Assembly: GCA_004352715.1 (NCBI GenBank)
Contig: SCFE01000037.1
Span: 670,370-734,369 of the forward strand
Length of the DNA: 64,000 nucleotides
DNA from: Hofstenia miamia
Taxonomy: Eukaryota > Xenacoelomorpha > Acoela
Reading direction: 5' to 3'
Position numbers and translations under genes: made by a program. Shown piece by piece: positions 12,303-23,389 of this stretch. The notes under the pieces are model-generated. The model did no database searches, had not been told where the DNA came from, and worked only from the letters and a program-made list of their open reading frames with translations. Numbering within the stretch: position 1 is the first letter of the stretch; each line of letters begins with the position of its first letter.

Positions 12303-13632
12303 ATCTAGAGTAGGAAAGAAAAGGAGAAAGAATTTTCAATATAAATTTCATGTTTCATTGAGAGCACAAATGGAAAATTTACCATCCAAACTTTTCAAAC
12401 AATTTTTTGGGGATGATATAAAATTTGAAGATGAGAAAATGTTGCTCCCATAAGCGTATCAGTGGTGATGTATAAAGGTGAGAGCATCGATCAAGCTATC
12501 TACCTTACCTTCAAAATTCTAATCAAAATTTTAACCGATGCTAAAAGCTAAATAATCAGCAACAAGTTATAGTAAAACACAATTGACGACAAAACCATGC
12601 ACATGTATTCATAGTTTATACATAAACAAACTTCAGGCCAATTTTTTCAATTTGTCTACAAACTCAAAAACTTAACTGTGCAAAAACAAACAGCCTACAT
12701 GGCTACAATCGTATCGTAACCTAAATACGAAAAAGGTTTTTAAAATAAGCCACAAACGCATATAACTTTGAATCTCACATTAATTGATTAAAATTTGCAT
12801 TCACTAAATATTTACATGTGCACTTTGATGTTTAGTCTTTCGTTAAGCAAAGATTGATTAAAGCGCTCTCCGTAAAGGCTTTGTTTCTAAGAAACTGACA
12901 ATAATAAGAAAATTGATTCTTTAGTTATGAAAATTGACACAAAAGCTCATTCGAACATTTACAAGCCTTTTCAAATAATATATAATTTCAAATTTATCTA
13001 AATGCTAGCAACCAAAATGGAAAAACAGTTGATAAGAAATGTGACAAAACCTACAGTTCGACTTTAAACCATGAGCGATTTTTATAGCAGAGGTTACTTT
13101 AATTAAGCATTTAGGCTTTGAACATTATATAACAAATTAAAAGTCAAACCTTGATTGCTGCTTCAAATTCATTGGAGCTTAATCTCATAAGCGCAACTTT
13201 CTGTGGTTTGAAAAATATCGGAAGGTGATCTTCACGCTTGCACTAAACAAATGTGAGGCACTCGCAGTGAAATGTATATAATGCTATGAAAAAATCGTTT
13301 TCAACAAAATTAGAAAATATCTTCAAAAAAATTCTGGAATACACGAATATGGCTGCTAAAGTTATATTTTGAAAATTGGCTGAACATAGGTTGAGCAACA
13401 TTTCAGTGAATGACTATGCAAATGGGCAGATATTTAAACCTAAAGTTTAAAGCAAACCTAAGTTAATACAACTCAAGCGAATTCCAATTTCCTTTACTAG
13501 GATCGATACAACTACTATAGCATATGTGTCTTTGAATCTTTCGGCATCTTTTTCCAGAAGAGAGAGTAGTTTAGAACAGCAATTAAGATTTTAGTGTTTT
13601 TTTGAAATATATGAGGCTCTTTTGGTACTTAC
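12303..13632. other. AT-rich spacer, no gene seen
   Basis: No supported feature; presumably intron if the minus-strand exons on either side belong to one gene. Confidence 0.35.
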
Positions 13633-13808
13633 GCCTAAAGAAAGAAAAAATTGTCTGATAAATCTTAGCAAATGATCTTTTGTAAACTCTACCAAACATT
13701 TGCAAGTCATTCTGGGACATCTTGCATATGCTTGGAGATTATTCGCGCCTACCCGTGCCTCAATATTTTCCTTGGAAGAACACACATTTCTCAAATGTTT
13801 CTCAGTAC
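13633..13808 (-). CDS. internal exon of an unrecognised host gene
   Basis: A 176-nt minus-strand block begins after the acceptor TGTTCCTAATAG and ends at the consensus donor GTAAGTAC. It reads as two partial bases plus 58 open codons and ends in phase 0. The peptide contains ARCPRMTCKCLVEFTKDHLL, a CPxxTCKC cysteine cluster followed by a basic and hydrophobic helix-like stretch. The other two frames contain several stops. An exon ending with one extra base must precede it. The open block at 14658-15028 would supply that only through a poor donor. A decayed transposase exon is an alternative, since C-C-C motifs followed by amphipathic helices also occur there. Function not recognised. Confidence 0.48.
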
Positions 13809-14657
13809 CTATTAGGAACAGCTATGACGAATTTTTTTTCTAAGACCTTATTGATAAAGTTCCTCAAGTATATACTAATTTATGAATTTACGAAAATGAA
13901 CTTTTGGCTCTATTCCCACAGCACTTATAGTAAAGCCAGGTTCGTTCTCTACAAAGACTAGAGCTTTATATCATGTATTGTATACTTCTGCAGGAAGGTA
14001 GATCCTTCGTTGTTAAAATATGTCTTCCCAAGCGTAAACAAACAGATGTTCCATCTAGCGAATTGTAAATTATGGTATTTTCCCATTTTATATATTCTGG
14101 TCACTTTGTATGTGTTGAAGAGATTTAGTTCGTGAAAACAATATTTGTAAAGAAGAGAATAAATGTCTTATTACTTCTTACTATTTTTAAATGACCTATT
14201 CCAAAATTACAGAATTCCAAAATGAATATTGTCGTTTTACAAAAGGTCAACGATCCCATCAATAAAGTTTTATTGAATAATTTCGTAAATGTCATATTGT
14301 CTTGTTACGTCATCTATGACAATCATTTCGAATAATGCTGACATCCAATATAATTAGGCAGGCATTTAAAATAAACATTTAGTAAATATTAGCGAAAGCG
14401 ATTTCAAAGTACTAAAACTTTGGGAAATTATTGATATGTCGTTTTGTATGCTTGCAAAACGTCTTGAATTTTATAGAATAAATGGTGGCGTTTAATTAAA
14501 TCTCAATTTTCATAAATCACATTATTATATAATGATAACATAAACTTGATCTTAAGCTTGAATTTCGAATTGAAGCACACAACTATCAGTTTGAGCACGA
14601 AAAAATATTTTTGAAACTGACTTGGCTTGTGAATCTAATATCACTCAAATATTTAAA
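13809..14657. other. AT-rich spacer with a coding-like plus-strand scrap
   Basis: At 13993-14066 on the plus strand, after CTTCTGCAG, 24 open codons (GRSFVVKICLPKRKQTDVPS included) end in a stop. It is too short and unrecognised to call. Confidence 0.25.
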
Positions 14658-15028
14658 CTAGAAACCAAGGGAGTAGGAATCGAAGCAAAGCCACTGGATC
14701 GAAATGCTTTGATTTTTCAATATAAGCCTATGATCGTCATTTCTTTGTAGAATTGTGTACTTATTTGGCGCATCAATGGCACTATTACAACTGTATTTAC
14801 ATGTGCTCATTGTAAAACATTTCTTCACAGGATTTACCAAACGCTTTATTGAATCAGTTACTCCATATGATAAGTATGTCTTGTTAATATGTTCATACTG
14901 TGTTGACGCCGATGCATAAAATTTATACATATCGAAATCAATTATTATTGTTGATTCGGAACAACTTAGTGACTTAATTGGGACTATGAATGGTATTTCT
15001 TCCAAATTTGTTACGTAGTAAGGATGGC
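14658..15028 (-). CDS. candidate exon, cysteine-containing, unrecognised
   Basis: The longest spacer-embedded frame on the minus strand (135 codons from the first ATG at 15065). An acceptor TTTATTGATTGCTTTAG at 15029-15045 suggests the coding part starts at 15028 with two partial bases, giving about 122 codons to a TAG. It contains CSESTIIIDFDMYKFYASAS, KKCFTMSTCKYSCNS and two possible N-glycosylation sites (NKT, NQS). The frame may be the end of a gene, or may splice out before the stop: a GTTTCT site 7 bases upstream would leave the phase needed by 13633-13808, but it is a poor donor. Not recognised. Confidence 0.33.
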
Positions 15029-15118
15029 CTAAAGCAATCAATAAAACAGATATTGAATTCAACATACATCAGCTAAAAACGATTACACAAGTTACAAAAT
15101 CAAAATAAAACTAGTTGG

Positions 15119-15270
15119 TATACCTGAATCTTCTTCTGACATACTCTCTAATGGAAAACTGTCTCATGATTTTCATCAGGTAAAAGATGTGGTCTCTTTT
15201 CTTAGTTTGTATATCCGAAGAAGAGAAAGCCTACTCGCAAGAATAAACGTCTCAATGAAATATTAACTCT
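15119..15270 (+). other. coding-like plus-strand scrap
   Basis: About 48 open plus-strand codons including ESSSDILSNGKLSHDFHQ, with a GTAAAAG donor-like site directly after the last Q. Unrecognised; could be a remnant of an old transposase. Kept only so that the stretch is described. Confidence 0.18.
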
Positions 15271-15322
15271 CCTATACCTTACCTGCTTAGTTCTTTAGTT
15301 ATTGTGAGTCATATTAACCAAA

Positions 15323-15520
15323 CTAACAAGATTCAATTCCTCCGCTCAAATGAAAGCCTCTGATTAAAAAAGTCCAGCATTGACTAACGTATAATGAAGC
15401 TGAAGTCTCCAATCTATTCAAGAATCTGCAATATAACGTATCTACTGGTGGATGCCAAATACCAACATGTTTGTTCAAGGATTGCTCAGATTCACTAGGT
15501 GGCTCCAAATCGTGCATCAA
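15323..15520 (-). other. unrecognised open frame, composition coding-like
   Basis: 65 codons on the minus strand including DLEPPSESEQSLNKHVGIWH and RLETSASLYVSQCWTFLIRG. Tryptophan, histidine and proline usage is unlike the AT-rich spacer, which hints at former coding sequence. No splice sites fit well and no family is recognised. 15521-15905 holds only an acidic plus-strand scrap near 15774-15840 (SEDDGEMGVSDIEEDS). Confidence 0.22.
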
Positions 15521-16159
15521 ATCACATTACAATAATTGAAAACACATCAAACAGTATAAAAATACTTTAAATGCTTTGCTGATTACTCTTTTAAGTAAGC
15601 GGTTTCTTATTTACCACAATAGGACACTGCAATCCTTGTATGACCTTATAACATAAGTGAAATACATTAATTCAATTCATACGATATGGAACGACTTCTG
15701 AAATTCAAAACTACATTTCATACGTTACAATATACTGCACATAAATACGATATTTTTATCATTGCAATATCAGAAGATGACGGTGAAATGGGAGTCTCTG
15801 ATATTGAGGAAGACAGTAAATTTACTATGGTTCAGAGTAATCATTTATGTGCTATATTGTAACTTTTGTTGTAAATCTATATGAACGTTAGTGTTTCACG
15901 AAATACAGGGTGGCCCATAAGTTTGTATACAGTTAATACAAATATTTAAATAACAAGAAATAGTGAATTAAGCACAGCATAAACAACAAAAAAAACATAA
16001 AAAACAAACAGTATGTATTCAAAGATTAAGACAAATGTTCAAATTGCTTTCCTTCATTGGTAACGCATTTTTCAAGACGATGTTCAACACCACGACATAC
16101 CTTGGAACACAGCTCTTTGTTTTCCGTGATACGATTGAATGAATCAGTTATGTATTGTT

Positions 16160-16350
16160 TCATTTCCGGAACAGATGTAGGCTTTCTGCCATAGACATCA
16201 TCTTGTCCCTTATGCGATAGAGCGAAAAGCGTGTAGGTGCCCTGCCCATGTCTTCTGGCCAGTTGCTAATGACGGTTGCTGCATTCTCATGCTTCCACCA
16301 TAATTTGATTGCACATTTGCGCTGCTCGAAATTTAATCTTGACTGCATTT
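16160..16350 (-). pseudogene. DUF4817-like helix-turn-helix remnant (copy 1)
   Basis: The minus-strand peptide contains SRLNFEQRKCAIKLWWKHEN and GRAPTRFSLYRIRDKM, the pattern of the DUF4817 domain at the N terminus of mariner-like transposases in arthropods and other animals (an EQR..I.....K start and a GR.P.....I..I.DK end). This is the DNA-binding half that recognises the element's ends. The frame ends soon after, at MSMAESLHLFRK, with no catalytic domain, so no transposase can be made. Family assignment is from motif resemblance. Confidence 0.6.
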
Positions 16351-16603
16351 TGTGAAGAATAACTGAAACAAAGGTGAATGAACTGTCTGAATACAACACA
16401 TTAATAATGTTTACTGTCCGCTGATTGGTTAGAATAATACTGTTTGTNCAAACAGTATGTATTCAAAGATTAAGACAAATGTTCAAATTGATTTCCTTCA
16501 TTGGTAACGCATTTTTCAAGACGATGTTCAACACCACGACATACCTTGGAACACAGCTCTTTGTTTTCCGTGATACGATTGAATGAATCAGTTATGTATT
16601 GTT

Positions 16604-16793
16604 TCATTTCCGGAACAGATGTAGGCTTTCTGCCATAGACATCATCTTGTCCCTTATGCGATAGAGCGAAAGGCGTGTAGGTGCCCTGCCCATGTCTTCT
16701 GGCCAGTTGCTAATGACGGTTGCTGCATTCTCATGCTTCCACCATAATTTGATTGCACATTTGCGCTGCTCGAAATTTAATCTTGACTGCATT
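16604..16793 (-). pseudogene. DUF4817-like helix-turn-helix remnant (copy 2)
   Basis: The same peptide as the copy at 16160-16350 with one substitution (RLSLYRIRDKM for RFSLYRIRDKM). It has a different N-terminal extension because of the single-A insertion upstream. It lies in the second half of the duplication around the N at 16448 and is probably an allelic version of the same DNA. Confidence 0.55.
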
Positions 16794-17307
16794 TTGTGAA
16801 GAATAACTGAAACAAAAGGTGAATGAACTGTCTGAATACAACACATTAATAATGTTTACTCTCCGCTGATTGGTTAGAATAATACTGTTTGTTTTTTGTT
16901 GTTTATGCTGTGTTTAATTCACTATTTCTTGTTATTTAAATGTTTGTATTAACTGTATACAAACTTATGGTCCACCCTGTATATATACATATAAATGTAT
17001 AGAATAGATGAATATAAAATGTTTATCAATCAAAAGGTCACCTTTACTTCAAACGAACGGTCTTAAGAATTAAAATCTTCAAGCAAGAAAAATAATCATG
17101 CTAAGCACAGAGTCCGCCTACCCGACCCATGCCCGTACAGTTTTGCCTGGGGTCGATACGGCCCCTACCCTACTAATCCAATGATAACTGTCCTTAGTTG
17201 AATCGATGACTTGCATCATATGATTGTCTTTACTCAATCTACTAAAACCAAAAATTGGGGTTATCAATGCAAAAAAAATTGATGTAGACGTATCTCAAGG
17301 TTAGCCA

Positions 17308-17645
17308 ATGAATGGTCCCATTTTCATGAATTATACTAATGATCTTGGCATTATTTATGTTGCAAAACGCCAAGATGTTTATCCAGTTGATACAATGATT
17401 TTATCAGTGTTTAAAGAAACTGCTGTTCAAAATGTTGGTAGTTTTTCGGAGCTAAATAATCTCATGTAAATTACAAGTAAATCTAAAGAAGAGACTTTTT
17501 ACGGAAGAATAGTGACTTTCTACAAAATATTGAAACTCCTGTTATGATTGATGGTATTACTGCTCCTGCAGTAAGTAATCATAAATATGTCGGATTTCAT
17601 CTCGATTTTGATAAGAAAACACAAAAACACATCTTTAATTTGTGA
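17308..17645 (+). pseudogene. decayed LINE reverse transcriptase fragment
   Basis: Two plus-strand open pieces separated by a stop at 17467-17469. The first contains GPIFMNYTNDLG, the counterpart of the GPxLFxIYINDL stretch after RT motif B in non-LTR retrotransposons. It also has VYPVDTMILSVF, where the catalytic (A/V)DDT has become PVDT, so the active site is lost. The second contains DGITAPAVSNHKYVGFHLDF, matching the l..g..i..v...KYLGv.iD segment that follows the palm. Order and spacing fit a CR1/Jockey-type RT. Only about 110 residues survive. Confidence 0.55.
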
Positions 17646-18592
17646 CTGTACGTGCAAGTAGTCTCCATATTCTCATAAATCTGATAGAGGCTAAATAAGC
17701 AGTAGCTTAGAGATTCAGTATACTAATACAATTTAATGTGTCAGGGATAAGGTACGAGTTTGGATGCATCACCTCAAGCAGGTCAATTGCGGAGCTTCAT
17801 AACGGAGTTGTCGGTTCTCTTTGGATGTATTCACTTAGAGTGTGAACTCGGAGTGTCTTCTTGATCTTCTGGTATAACTGTGCATCAGACAACTTGATGT
17901 AATTTTCAAAATAAAATGTTCAGTTACCCGATTCCATGGTTGGCGCCAATAGCACCTTTGTTACCTAAGTCTGGATTTAGATGACCATTTATCACACTGG
18001 TGGAAAAGGTACTAATTTTGACCACATCCTCCATACAGGAAAGCCAATAGAAAAAAAATATTTCTCTTGACTATTTTTCATAAAGTAGCAATATTTTTCG
18101 TTCCAAAGGCTTTGAACTATCTCGCTACTCAGGAATTTATGAATTTATACTTAAAATATCATTAATCAATTATACTCAAATACAAAATACAAGCTTTGAA
18201 AACTTTAAAAACCTAGTTTTTGGATGAGAATATATGACGTTGAATTTACAATTGTTTTGAACTCTATAGCATCACAGTTGTTAACACTATATGTTCTAAG
18301 TTTAGTAGTTTTATATTTTTTCACACTCACAATAAAAATATTTTGAAAAAAATTATAAGAAACGAACGTAATGCAAGTTTACTGAAGGAGAGTTACTTTC
18401 GTTATAATTTTAAAAGAAATTAATTCATTAACTCTCGTTTCTGATGCGGAAATGAAAAGAGCAAATCTTCAAATAATATTCTAAGAGCGAGGGATAATGC
18501 ACTTACAATATGTGGACTGTATTTGCCGTGCTTGTTGAAAACGACCACTTCAATGTCAGTAATGCCCGTTTACCAATTTAAAAAATCAGAAC
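17646..18592. other. AT-rich spacer
   Basis: An open minus-strand frame at about 18434-18580 (GITDIEVVVFNKHGKYSPH) is interrupted by a GTAAGT donor-like site at 18489-18484 but has no acceptor. It may be an exon remnant damaged by the neighbouring transposon. Confidence 0.3.
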
Positions 18593-18635
18593 TACAGTAT
18601 TTTTTGACAAAATGAAATCGTAAAAAAATCTAGAA

Positions 18636-19781
18636 CTAAAACTCAATAGCATTTCTTCTCAAACATTGCGGTATGTATGACATCGTGTGGCTGAACCAAC
18701 TTGTACATTTGGCAGCATCAATTACAGACGTAGACTCTTTGATTAATTGCAATATCATGTCAAAATGGAATTGTCTTAGAGTTCTTCCGTTGAGTGCATC
18801 ATCCCTAGGTTGGTAAAATTCATTACTACAATCATTAATTCGTGTTTTAAACTCAGCTTTAATACAAGAAATGGCATTTTCAGCAATAGACAAAAACGGA
18901 CTGTCTTTTGGTAACTGTTTTATCTCCAAAATGCCATTCAACTTCTTTTTTCCAATTTGTCTATAAGCAGGAGTATTATCCAAAATAACATAACCAGGTA
19001 CTTTAAAAAATGTGTTACTGCTCGCTACTTTTAAAAAATTGAGAAATCTTTTAACAGTCATGCATCCATCAAAAATATCAAAGTACACTAAACCTTCTGT
19101 TGGTGAAACTGCAATACAAACAGTAATGTTTGGTACTTTTTGTCCACCAATAACACGAAAGCACGTGTTCGCACTGTAACTTCTGTTTTGGCTTCTTCGC
19201 GTATGTATGTTGATTCCAAATTCGTCGACGTATAATTTTTTAGTGCCCATTATTTCAGCACTCGTAATCCAATCAGCAAAGTGGAATCGATCTTCAATTA
19301 CATTTTGGCTGTTTCTTTCAGTAGGCTGATTCCGAATAATCTTAACAGTATACGCCAATCCATTTATTGCTCGAGATAATGTCTGCACACTAAAGGTCTT
19401 TTTATGTGGAAATTGTAAATGACACTTTATTTGCATTTCTTGGAGTGTTAGGAGTGGGTTCCTTGACAACTCTTCACACAGAAATTGCCGAATTTCACTA
19501 TCAATCTTCTGCGAGTGGTTACCACCTCTTGGGAGGTTATATGCTCGTTTTGTGCGGATGATATTGTATGCTGAAGATCTATTAACGCCTAAAACTTTCG
19601 CAAGTGCAATGAAATCCTCACCGCGGTTATGAGCATCCAAAAGTCGTTCTTTATCTTCATGAGTAATATTTCGATACGGAGATCTAATGCGTACGTTACT
19701 CATGCGATTTTCTTTCATTAAAATTGAACAACATGTGTTTAATTTGCTTGCAAGGAAATCCTGTGTTGAATTTGCTTGCAC
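18636..19781 (-). CDS. IS630/Tc1-type DD32E transposase
   Basis: An uninterrupted 381-codon frame, a usual length for Tc1/IS630 transposases. Residues about 38-80 form a helix-turn-helix (ITHEDKERLLDAHNRGEDFI, then AKVLGVNRSSAYNII). Residues 89-150 look like a second DNA-binding helix set (HSQKIDSEIRQFLCEELS). The RNase H-like catalytic core has D186 (KKLYVDEFGIN), D268 (GYVILDNTPAY) and E301 (DSPFLSIAENAISCIK), with 32 residues between the last two, hence DD32E. The usual DNAxxH after the second D is DNTPAY, and NPIE at the third residue is SIAE. The second Met (M27, MSNVRIR) is a plausible start because the first 26 residues lie in a repeat-like region. It would cut and paste its element at TA; I could not define the TIRs. 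It may still be functional. Confidence 0.8.
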   Translation of the reverse strand: MQANSTQDFLASKLNTCCSILMKENRMSNVRIRSPYRNITHEDKERLLDAHNRGEDFIALAKVLGVNRSSAYNIIRTKRAYNLPRGGNHSQKIDSEIRQFLCEELSRNPLLTLQEMQIKCHLQFPHKKTFSVQTLSRAINGLAYTVKIIRNQPTERNSQNVIEDRFHFADWITSAEIMGTKKLYVDEFGINIHTRRSQNRSYSANTCFRVIGGQKVPNITVCIAVSPTEGLVYFDIFDGCMTVKRFLNFLKVASSNTFFKVPGYVILDNTPAYRQIGKKKLNGILEIKQLPKDSPFLSIAENAISCIKAEFKTRINDCSNEFYQPRDDALNGRTLRQFHFDMILQLIKESTSVIDAAKCTSWFSHTMSYIPQCLRRNAIEF

Positions 19782-19905
19782 TCTGATTAAATTGCTTTCA
19801 CGGAGAGAGATTTGTTTAATTTGCTTGCACTTTGTTTAAATTACTTTGAATGAAAGCGTGTATTTGATTCGCTTGCATGTTGTCTAAATTGCTCTCACGG
19901 AAATA
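19739..19905. repeat. subterminal repeat cluster upstream of the transposase
   Basis: The motif AATTTGCTTGCA (or GATTCGCTTGCA) recurs at about 19740, 19771, 19814 and 19867. Three times it is followed by TTAAATTGCTTTCACGGA-like sequence, giving imperfect units of about 45 bp. It overlaps and extends upstream of the first codons of the transposase frame. Arrays like this next to a transposase are often binding sites at element ends; that role is inferred. It also suggests translation starts at the second Met. Confidence 0.5.
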
Positions 19906-19929
19906 CAGTGTCCAGTATGCTTTGTTTAA

Positions 19930-20295
19930 ATTATTTGAGAGTTTATTTAATACACCTAAAAGTTAAAAGTCTTCAAATAATAGAAACCCAATGCAACAAT
20001 TGTGAATTGCACAGTCGCTTAGAATAATAATTTATTAACAATTTCGATGCCTACCCCCAGTAAAGTTGGCATTATGGTTTTAATGGTGCAAACCATTTCA
20101 TATTTAGTTGCTATGGCATTGCACTAGGCCATAGCTACCAAAAATCGGATAATCTGATTCATAAATATGTCATATGAAGATACTGTTCATCTTCGATTAT
20201 CCGAGACAATTGGGACAAAGAAATCGAAAATTTGTCGGGAAAATCGAAAATTGCTTGTTTATTTACATAGGATATCAAAACTGAAAATGCCATGA
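19930..20295. other. spacer between transposase genes
   Basis: No gene. AATCGGATAATCTGATTC (20146-20163) is a short palindrome. CGAAAATTTGTCGGGAAAATCGAAAATT is a local repeat that may belong to the left end of the P-type element. Confidence 0.3.
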
Positions 20296-23200
20296 ATGTT
20301 CACAGTTGGTAATTGTTCTAGCAATTACAAATCAAAAGAGGGATGTACAACCGTATACAATTTTCCATCTGACCCTAAGCAATGTCAACGTTGGATAGAT
20401 ACATTACCTAACAAAATCATAAGTGCTTATTTTAATATATCTATAATACCTATGCAAATAAAATGCGAAATTTAATTCGATATTTATTAATGAGTTAATG
20501 TAATCGAGTAATTGTCTTTGATAAAATTAAATACTTTATTACTGGGCGAGAACGAAGCAATTTGCAAAATTAAAATCAGCAGATTAAACTGCGTATCTAA
20601 GCATATTTAATTTATTTTTTAAGAGTTAACTATATGCTGCAACTTCGCCAGCATATTAATATAGAAACATTTCAATTCCTATTTAATATTTATCATTGTA
20701 AAACTTGTCAATTATGTTCTTAAAATTTTATTTAAAAATACATGTATTAATGCATTGTAATTTAGAGAGTGACACCACATATTGGAATATGCAGAAAGCA
20801 CTGCCCTGAAGGTTCATCTTTTGTTAAGATCGAGCGGTACTATCGGCCAAGCGATACACCTTTAGAATTTCCAGAATTTCCCAAGTCAGTTTTTAAACAA
20901 ACGGTCCCAACAAAGTTTTATGAATTTACTAAACGTAAAATAACAATTGAACAAAGATATTCTCTACCAGACGAGATTGCTGCGTTTACATTTGCAGATA
21001 TTATGCCTGATATTTTATCAGAATTTGTTGATGTTCTGTTGAATAAGCAACGTCATTGGGATTACGAGGTAAAAAATTACAGACTATTCTTGTATTTTTG
21101 AGCATTTTTGAATGGAACAACTCATTTAGATATATTCATAAGTCAATATGAAACATGACTTGCGTAAAAATTGAATAACACGTGCAATATAATTTGAATG
21201 CAAAATGAAAACATGCATTATTTCTTGCATTTATAACATAGTTTCTGCAACTTGTACTAGGTATCTCATCAAAGTGATAATGTTGTTGAAAATCGAATTA
21301 ACTCAAATCTTGAAGTCGATTATTACAGTAAAAAAGTAAAAGCCTTCCGAAACCACGAGATTCGCTATGTCAGACATTTATAAGGATTTCATTGCATTGT
21401 GTCGAAGTGGTCACAATTAGATGCAACACATAATTTCTCTCTCAATCACCATTCGCATTTTTTTCTGAACTTGTTCATCAAAAAAACAGACTCTCTCCAA
21501 TGCGTGACTTTGATGAACCAAGTGTTTTATTTTTGCTAGATCAGCTTCAACTGTCACAGGTTCCAAAGAGGCAGAAAGTATACATCTTCAGTAATTCAAA
21601 AGGCTCTCTTCATTTTCAAGAATCGTTCTGCTTATAATGAAATAGCAAATACCACAAAAAATATAACTTTGAAATGTAATATATATATAAAGTTGATATG
21701 TTATATCATATATCATATACAAGTATTTTCTTGATTTCAATAATTGTTAATTAATCTCTTAGTTGAGATCAATTATTTTCCTTCCTCACCCAGATTCACT
21801 CAAGCATTATATTGGTGAATTTGATACAATTGAAAGTGAACGAGAGTAGTTAAACACAATTCAACTGGTACTTAGCAAACTAGAAGGATGTGCCTAATTT
21901 TAATTTTCAACGAAATCTTTGTGACTGTTGCATACAGATGTCGAGGTTGTCATTTGATTGGCATATCTGTTAATGAACCTATGATGTTAGCAAGAACACT
22001 TTTATCCTTTATGTTTAAGCCACTCTATGGTTCCCAATCGTTCGTTGTTCGCATGGTGCCAATTTACAAGTTAAAGTATGAATTGCTTTATAATTTTTTT
22101 ATCAAAAATCATTGCAGTGGTCCAAAAGCAAGTGGTCACATTTTGTGTGTGATTGCAGATAATTCAGGAACCAATCGCAAAGTATTCGAGACTTTTCAAA
22201 ATTTACAAAATGTTACAGAAGATCAATATGATATCCAAACGCTCTTTGATCCTGTTCACATGCTGAAGTCTCGGCGAAACAGTATCATCAATGAGAAAAC
22301 TCAGAAGACAAAACTGAAGGTTAGCTTTGAAGAGCGATACATCACTAGAGAATCATTCACGAATTGATTTTCAAAAGGATTTACAAAAGACATTCAGAAT
22401 GACATATCTGACAAAATATATCTCTTTTTTGCAAAATTTTTAACACCAAAACTGTTGCTGCACTTAAATTTTATGGCTATTTGGAAACTGCAGAAATGAT
22501 TGAATTGATGACTAGAGTGTGGACTACAATTAATGTCAAATGGTCTGAAAAAGGAGTATGAAGTAATGATGCAGATAGTCAGCCCATTTATGATGTCAGT
22601 GATTTTCTTTTAAAATTCCTTAAATAATTTGCAAGATGTTTGGAATGCATGCATGGAGACGCCTGTTATCATATACACCTGAAACTATTAAATCATCATC
22701 CCATACTCTACGTGGTGTTGTTTATTTAGAAAAAAGACTTTTGAATAAAAAACTTGTAAATTATGTGCTTTTGGGTTCATTCAAAAGTGATAACCTTGAC
22801 GGTGAATTGAGTGTCTACAGGCAACTAAGTGGAGGCTGTTACTATATTTCCGCATAACAAGTACTATATTCAGAATCATTTCGACGGTTAAAACTGGATG
22901 AATCTTGTGTCTCCAACAGAAAATGATATAGAATCCATCGATTTTGCTCTACAAATTCTTGATGATATTAGCGAAGCTGAGAAATCATCATTATATTATG
23001 TCTGTGGATACATTACTTCGCGTGAACAACTGTATGAAGATACAAGTCCTAATCCAATTCCGGCAACTCATTCTGAATTCGTCGGTCTTGTATCTAGAGG
23101 GAAGTTGAAATATCCTAATTCAAATTTAATGCTTTCACAGAATTTACTTTGCCTATTTAATATTGTAGAGAGCAAGTGCTCGAATTATTTAGGTACGTTT

Positions 23201-23389
23201 TTTATAGTTGCAGCAGAGCATATCAATTGTTCTTATTCGGAATCAGTTCTTCGTCGTTTTGAAAATATTTTTTTAAAAGGAACTGCAGTACAAGTCAACG
23301 AGCTTCATCATCTGCTAGTTATGCTTCAAATAAAAGATGTCAGTGGAAATTTTGCAATTCATAAGATTAGTGATTATTACTTTAAATGA
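20296..23389 (+). pseudogene. P-element/THAP-type transposase, decayed, introns visible
   Basis: Exon 1 (20296-20418, 41 codons) holds the first half of a THAP zinc finger: VGNCSSNYKSKEG, then YNFPSDPKQCQRWIDTLP. Exon 2 (20766-21068, 101 codons) supplies the CxxH half (IGICRKHCPEG) after the acceptor TTGTAATTTAG and ends at GAG|GTAAAA. Exon 3 starts at 21261 after CTTGTACTAG. Later pieces match the THAP9/P transposase core: YRCRGCHLIGISVNEP and FDPVHMLKSRRNSI at 21888-22367, LLGSFKSDNLDGEL and YRQLSGGCYY at 22636-22857, and SSLYYVCGYIT at 22898-23389. It is dead: stops or frameshifts after exon 3 and between the later blocks, the first zinc-ligand Cys is Phe, and the exon 1 donor GTAAGT has become ATAAGT. 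Element ends were not found. Confidence 0.75.

Larger units (their letters stand above)
16005..16892 (+). repeat. direct duplication across a single N, likely assembly artefact
   Basis: 16005-16447 (443 bp) and 16449-16892 (444 bp) are the same sequence apart from a handful of substitutions and one inserted A near 16815. They abut a lone N at 16448. The second copy ends exactly where the right TIR begins and the first starts where the left TIR ends. Confidence 0.75.
15906..16979. mobile_element. mariner-type TIR element carrying a DUF4817-like remnant
   Basis: Terminal inverted repeats of about 88 bp with three mismatches begin CAGGGTGGCCCATAAGTTTG on the left and CAGGGTGGACCATAAGTTTG on the reverse-complemented right. 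TA is present immediately outside both ends (15904-15905 and 16980-16981), the Tc1/mariner target duplication. The interior encodes, on the minus strand, only the N-terminal helix-turn-helix domain; no DDE/D catalytic region is present, so it is non-autonomous. A single N at 16448 joins two near-identical 443-444-bp interior copies. The true element is therefore probably about 630 bp. Confidence 0.8.

Noticed and set aside
18434-18592. Minus-strand exon ending at a GTAAGT donor
   Set aside because: No acceptor and a stop just upstream; noted only as a possible damaged exon.
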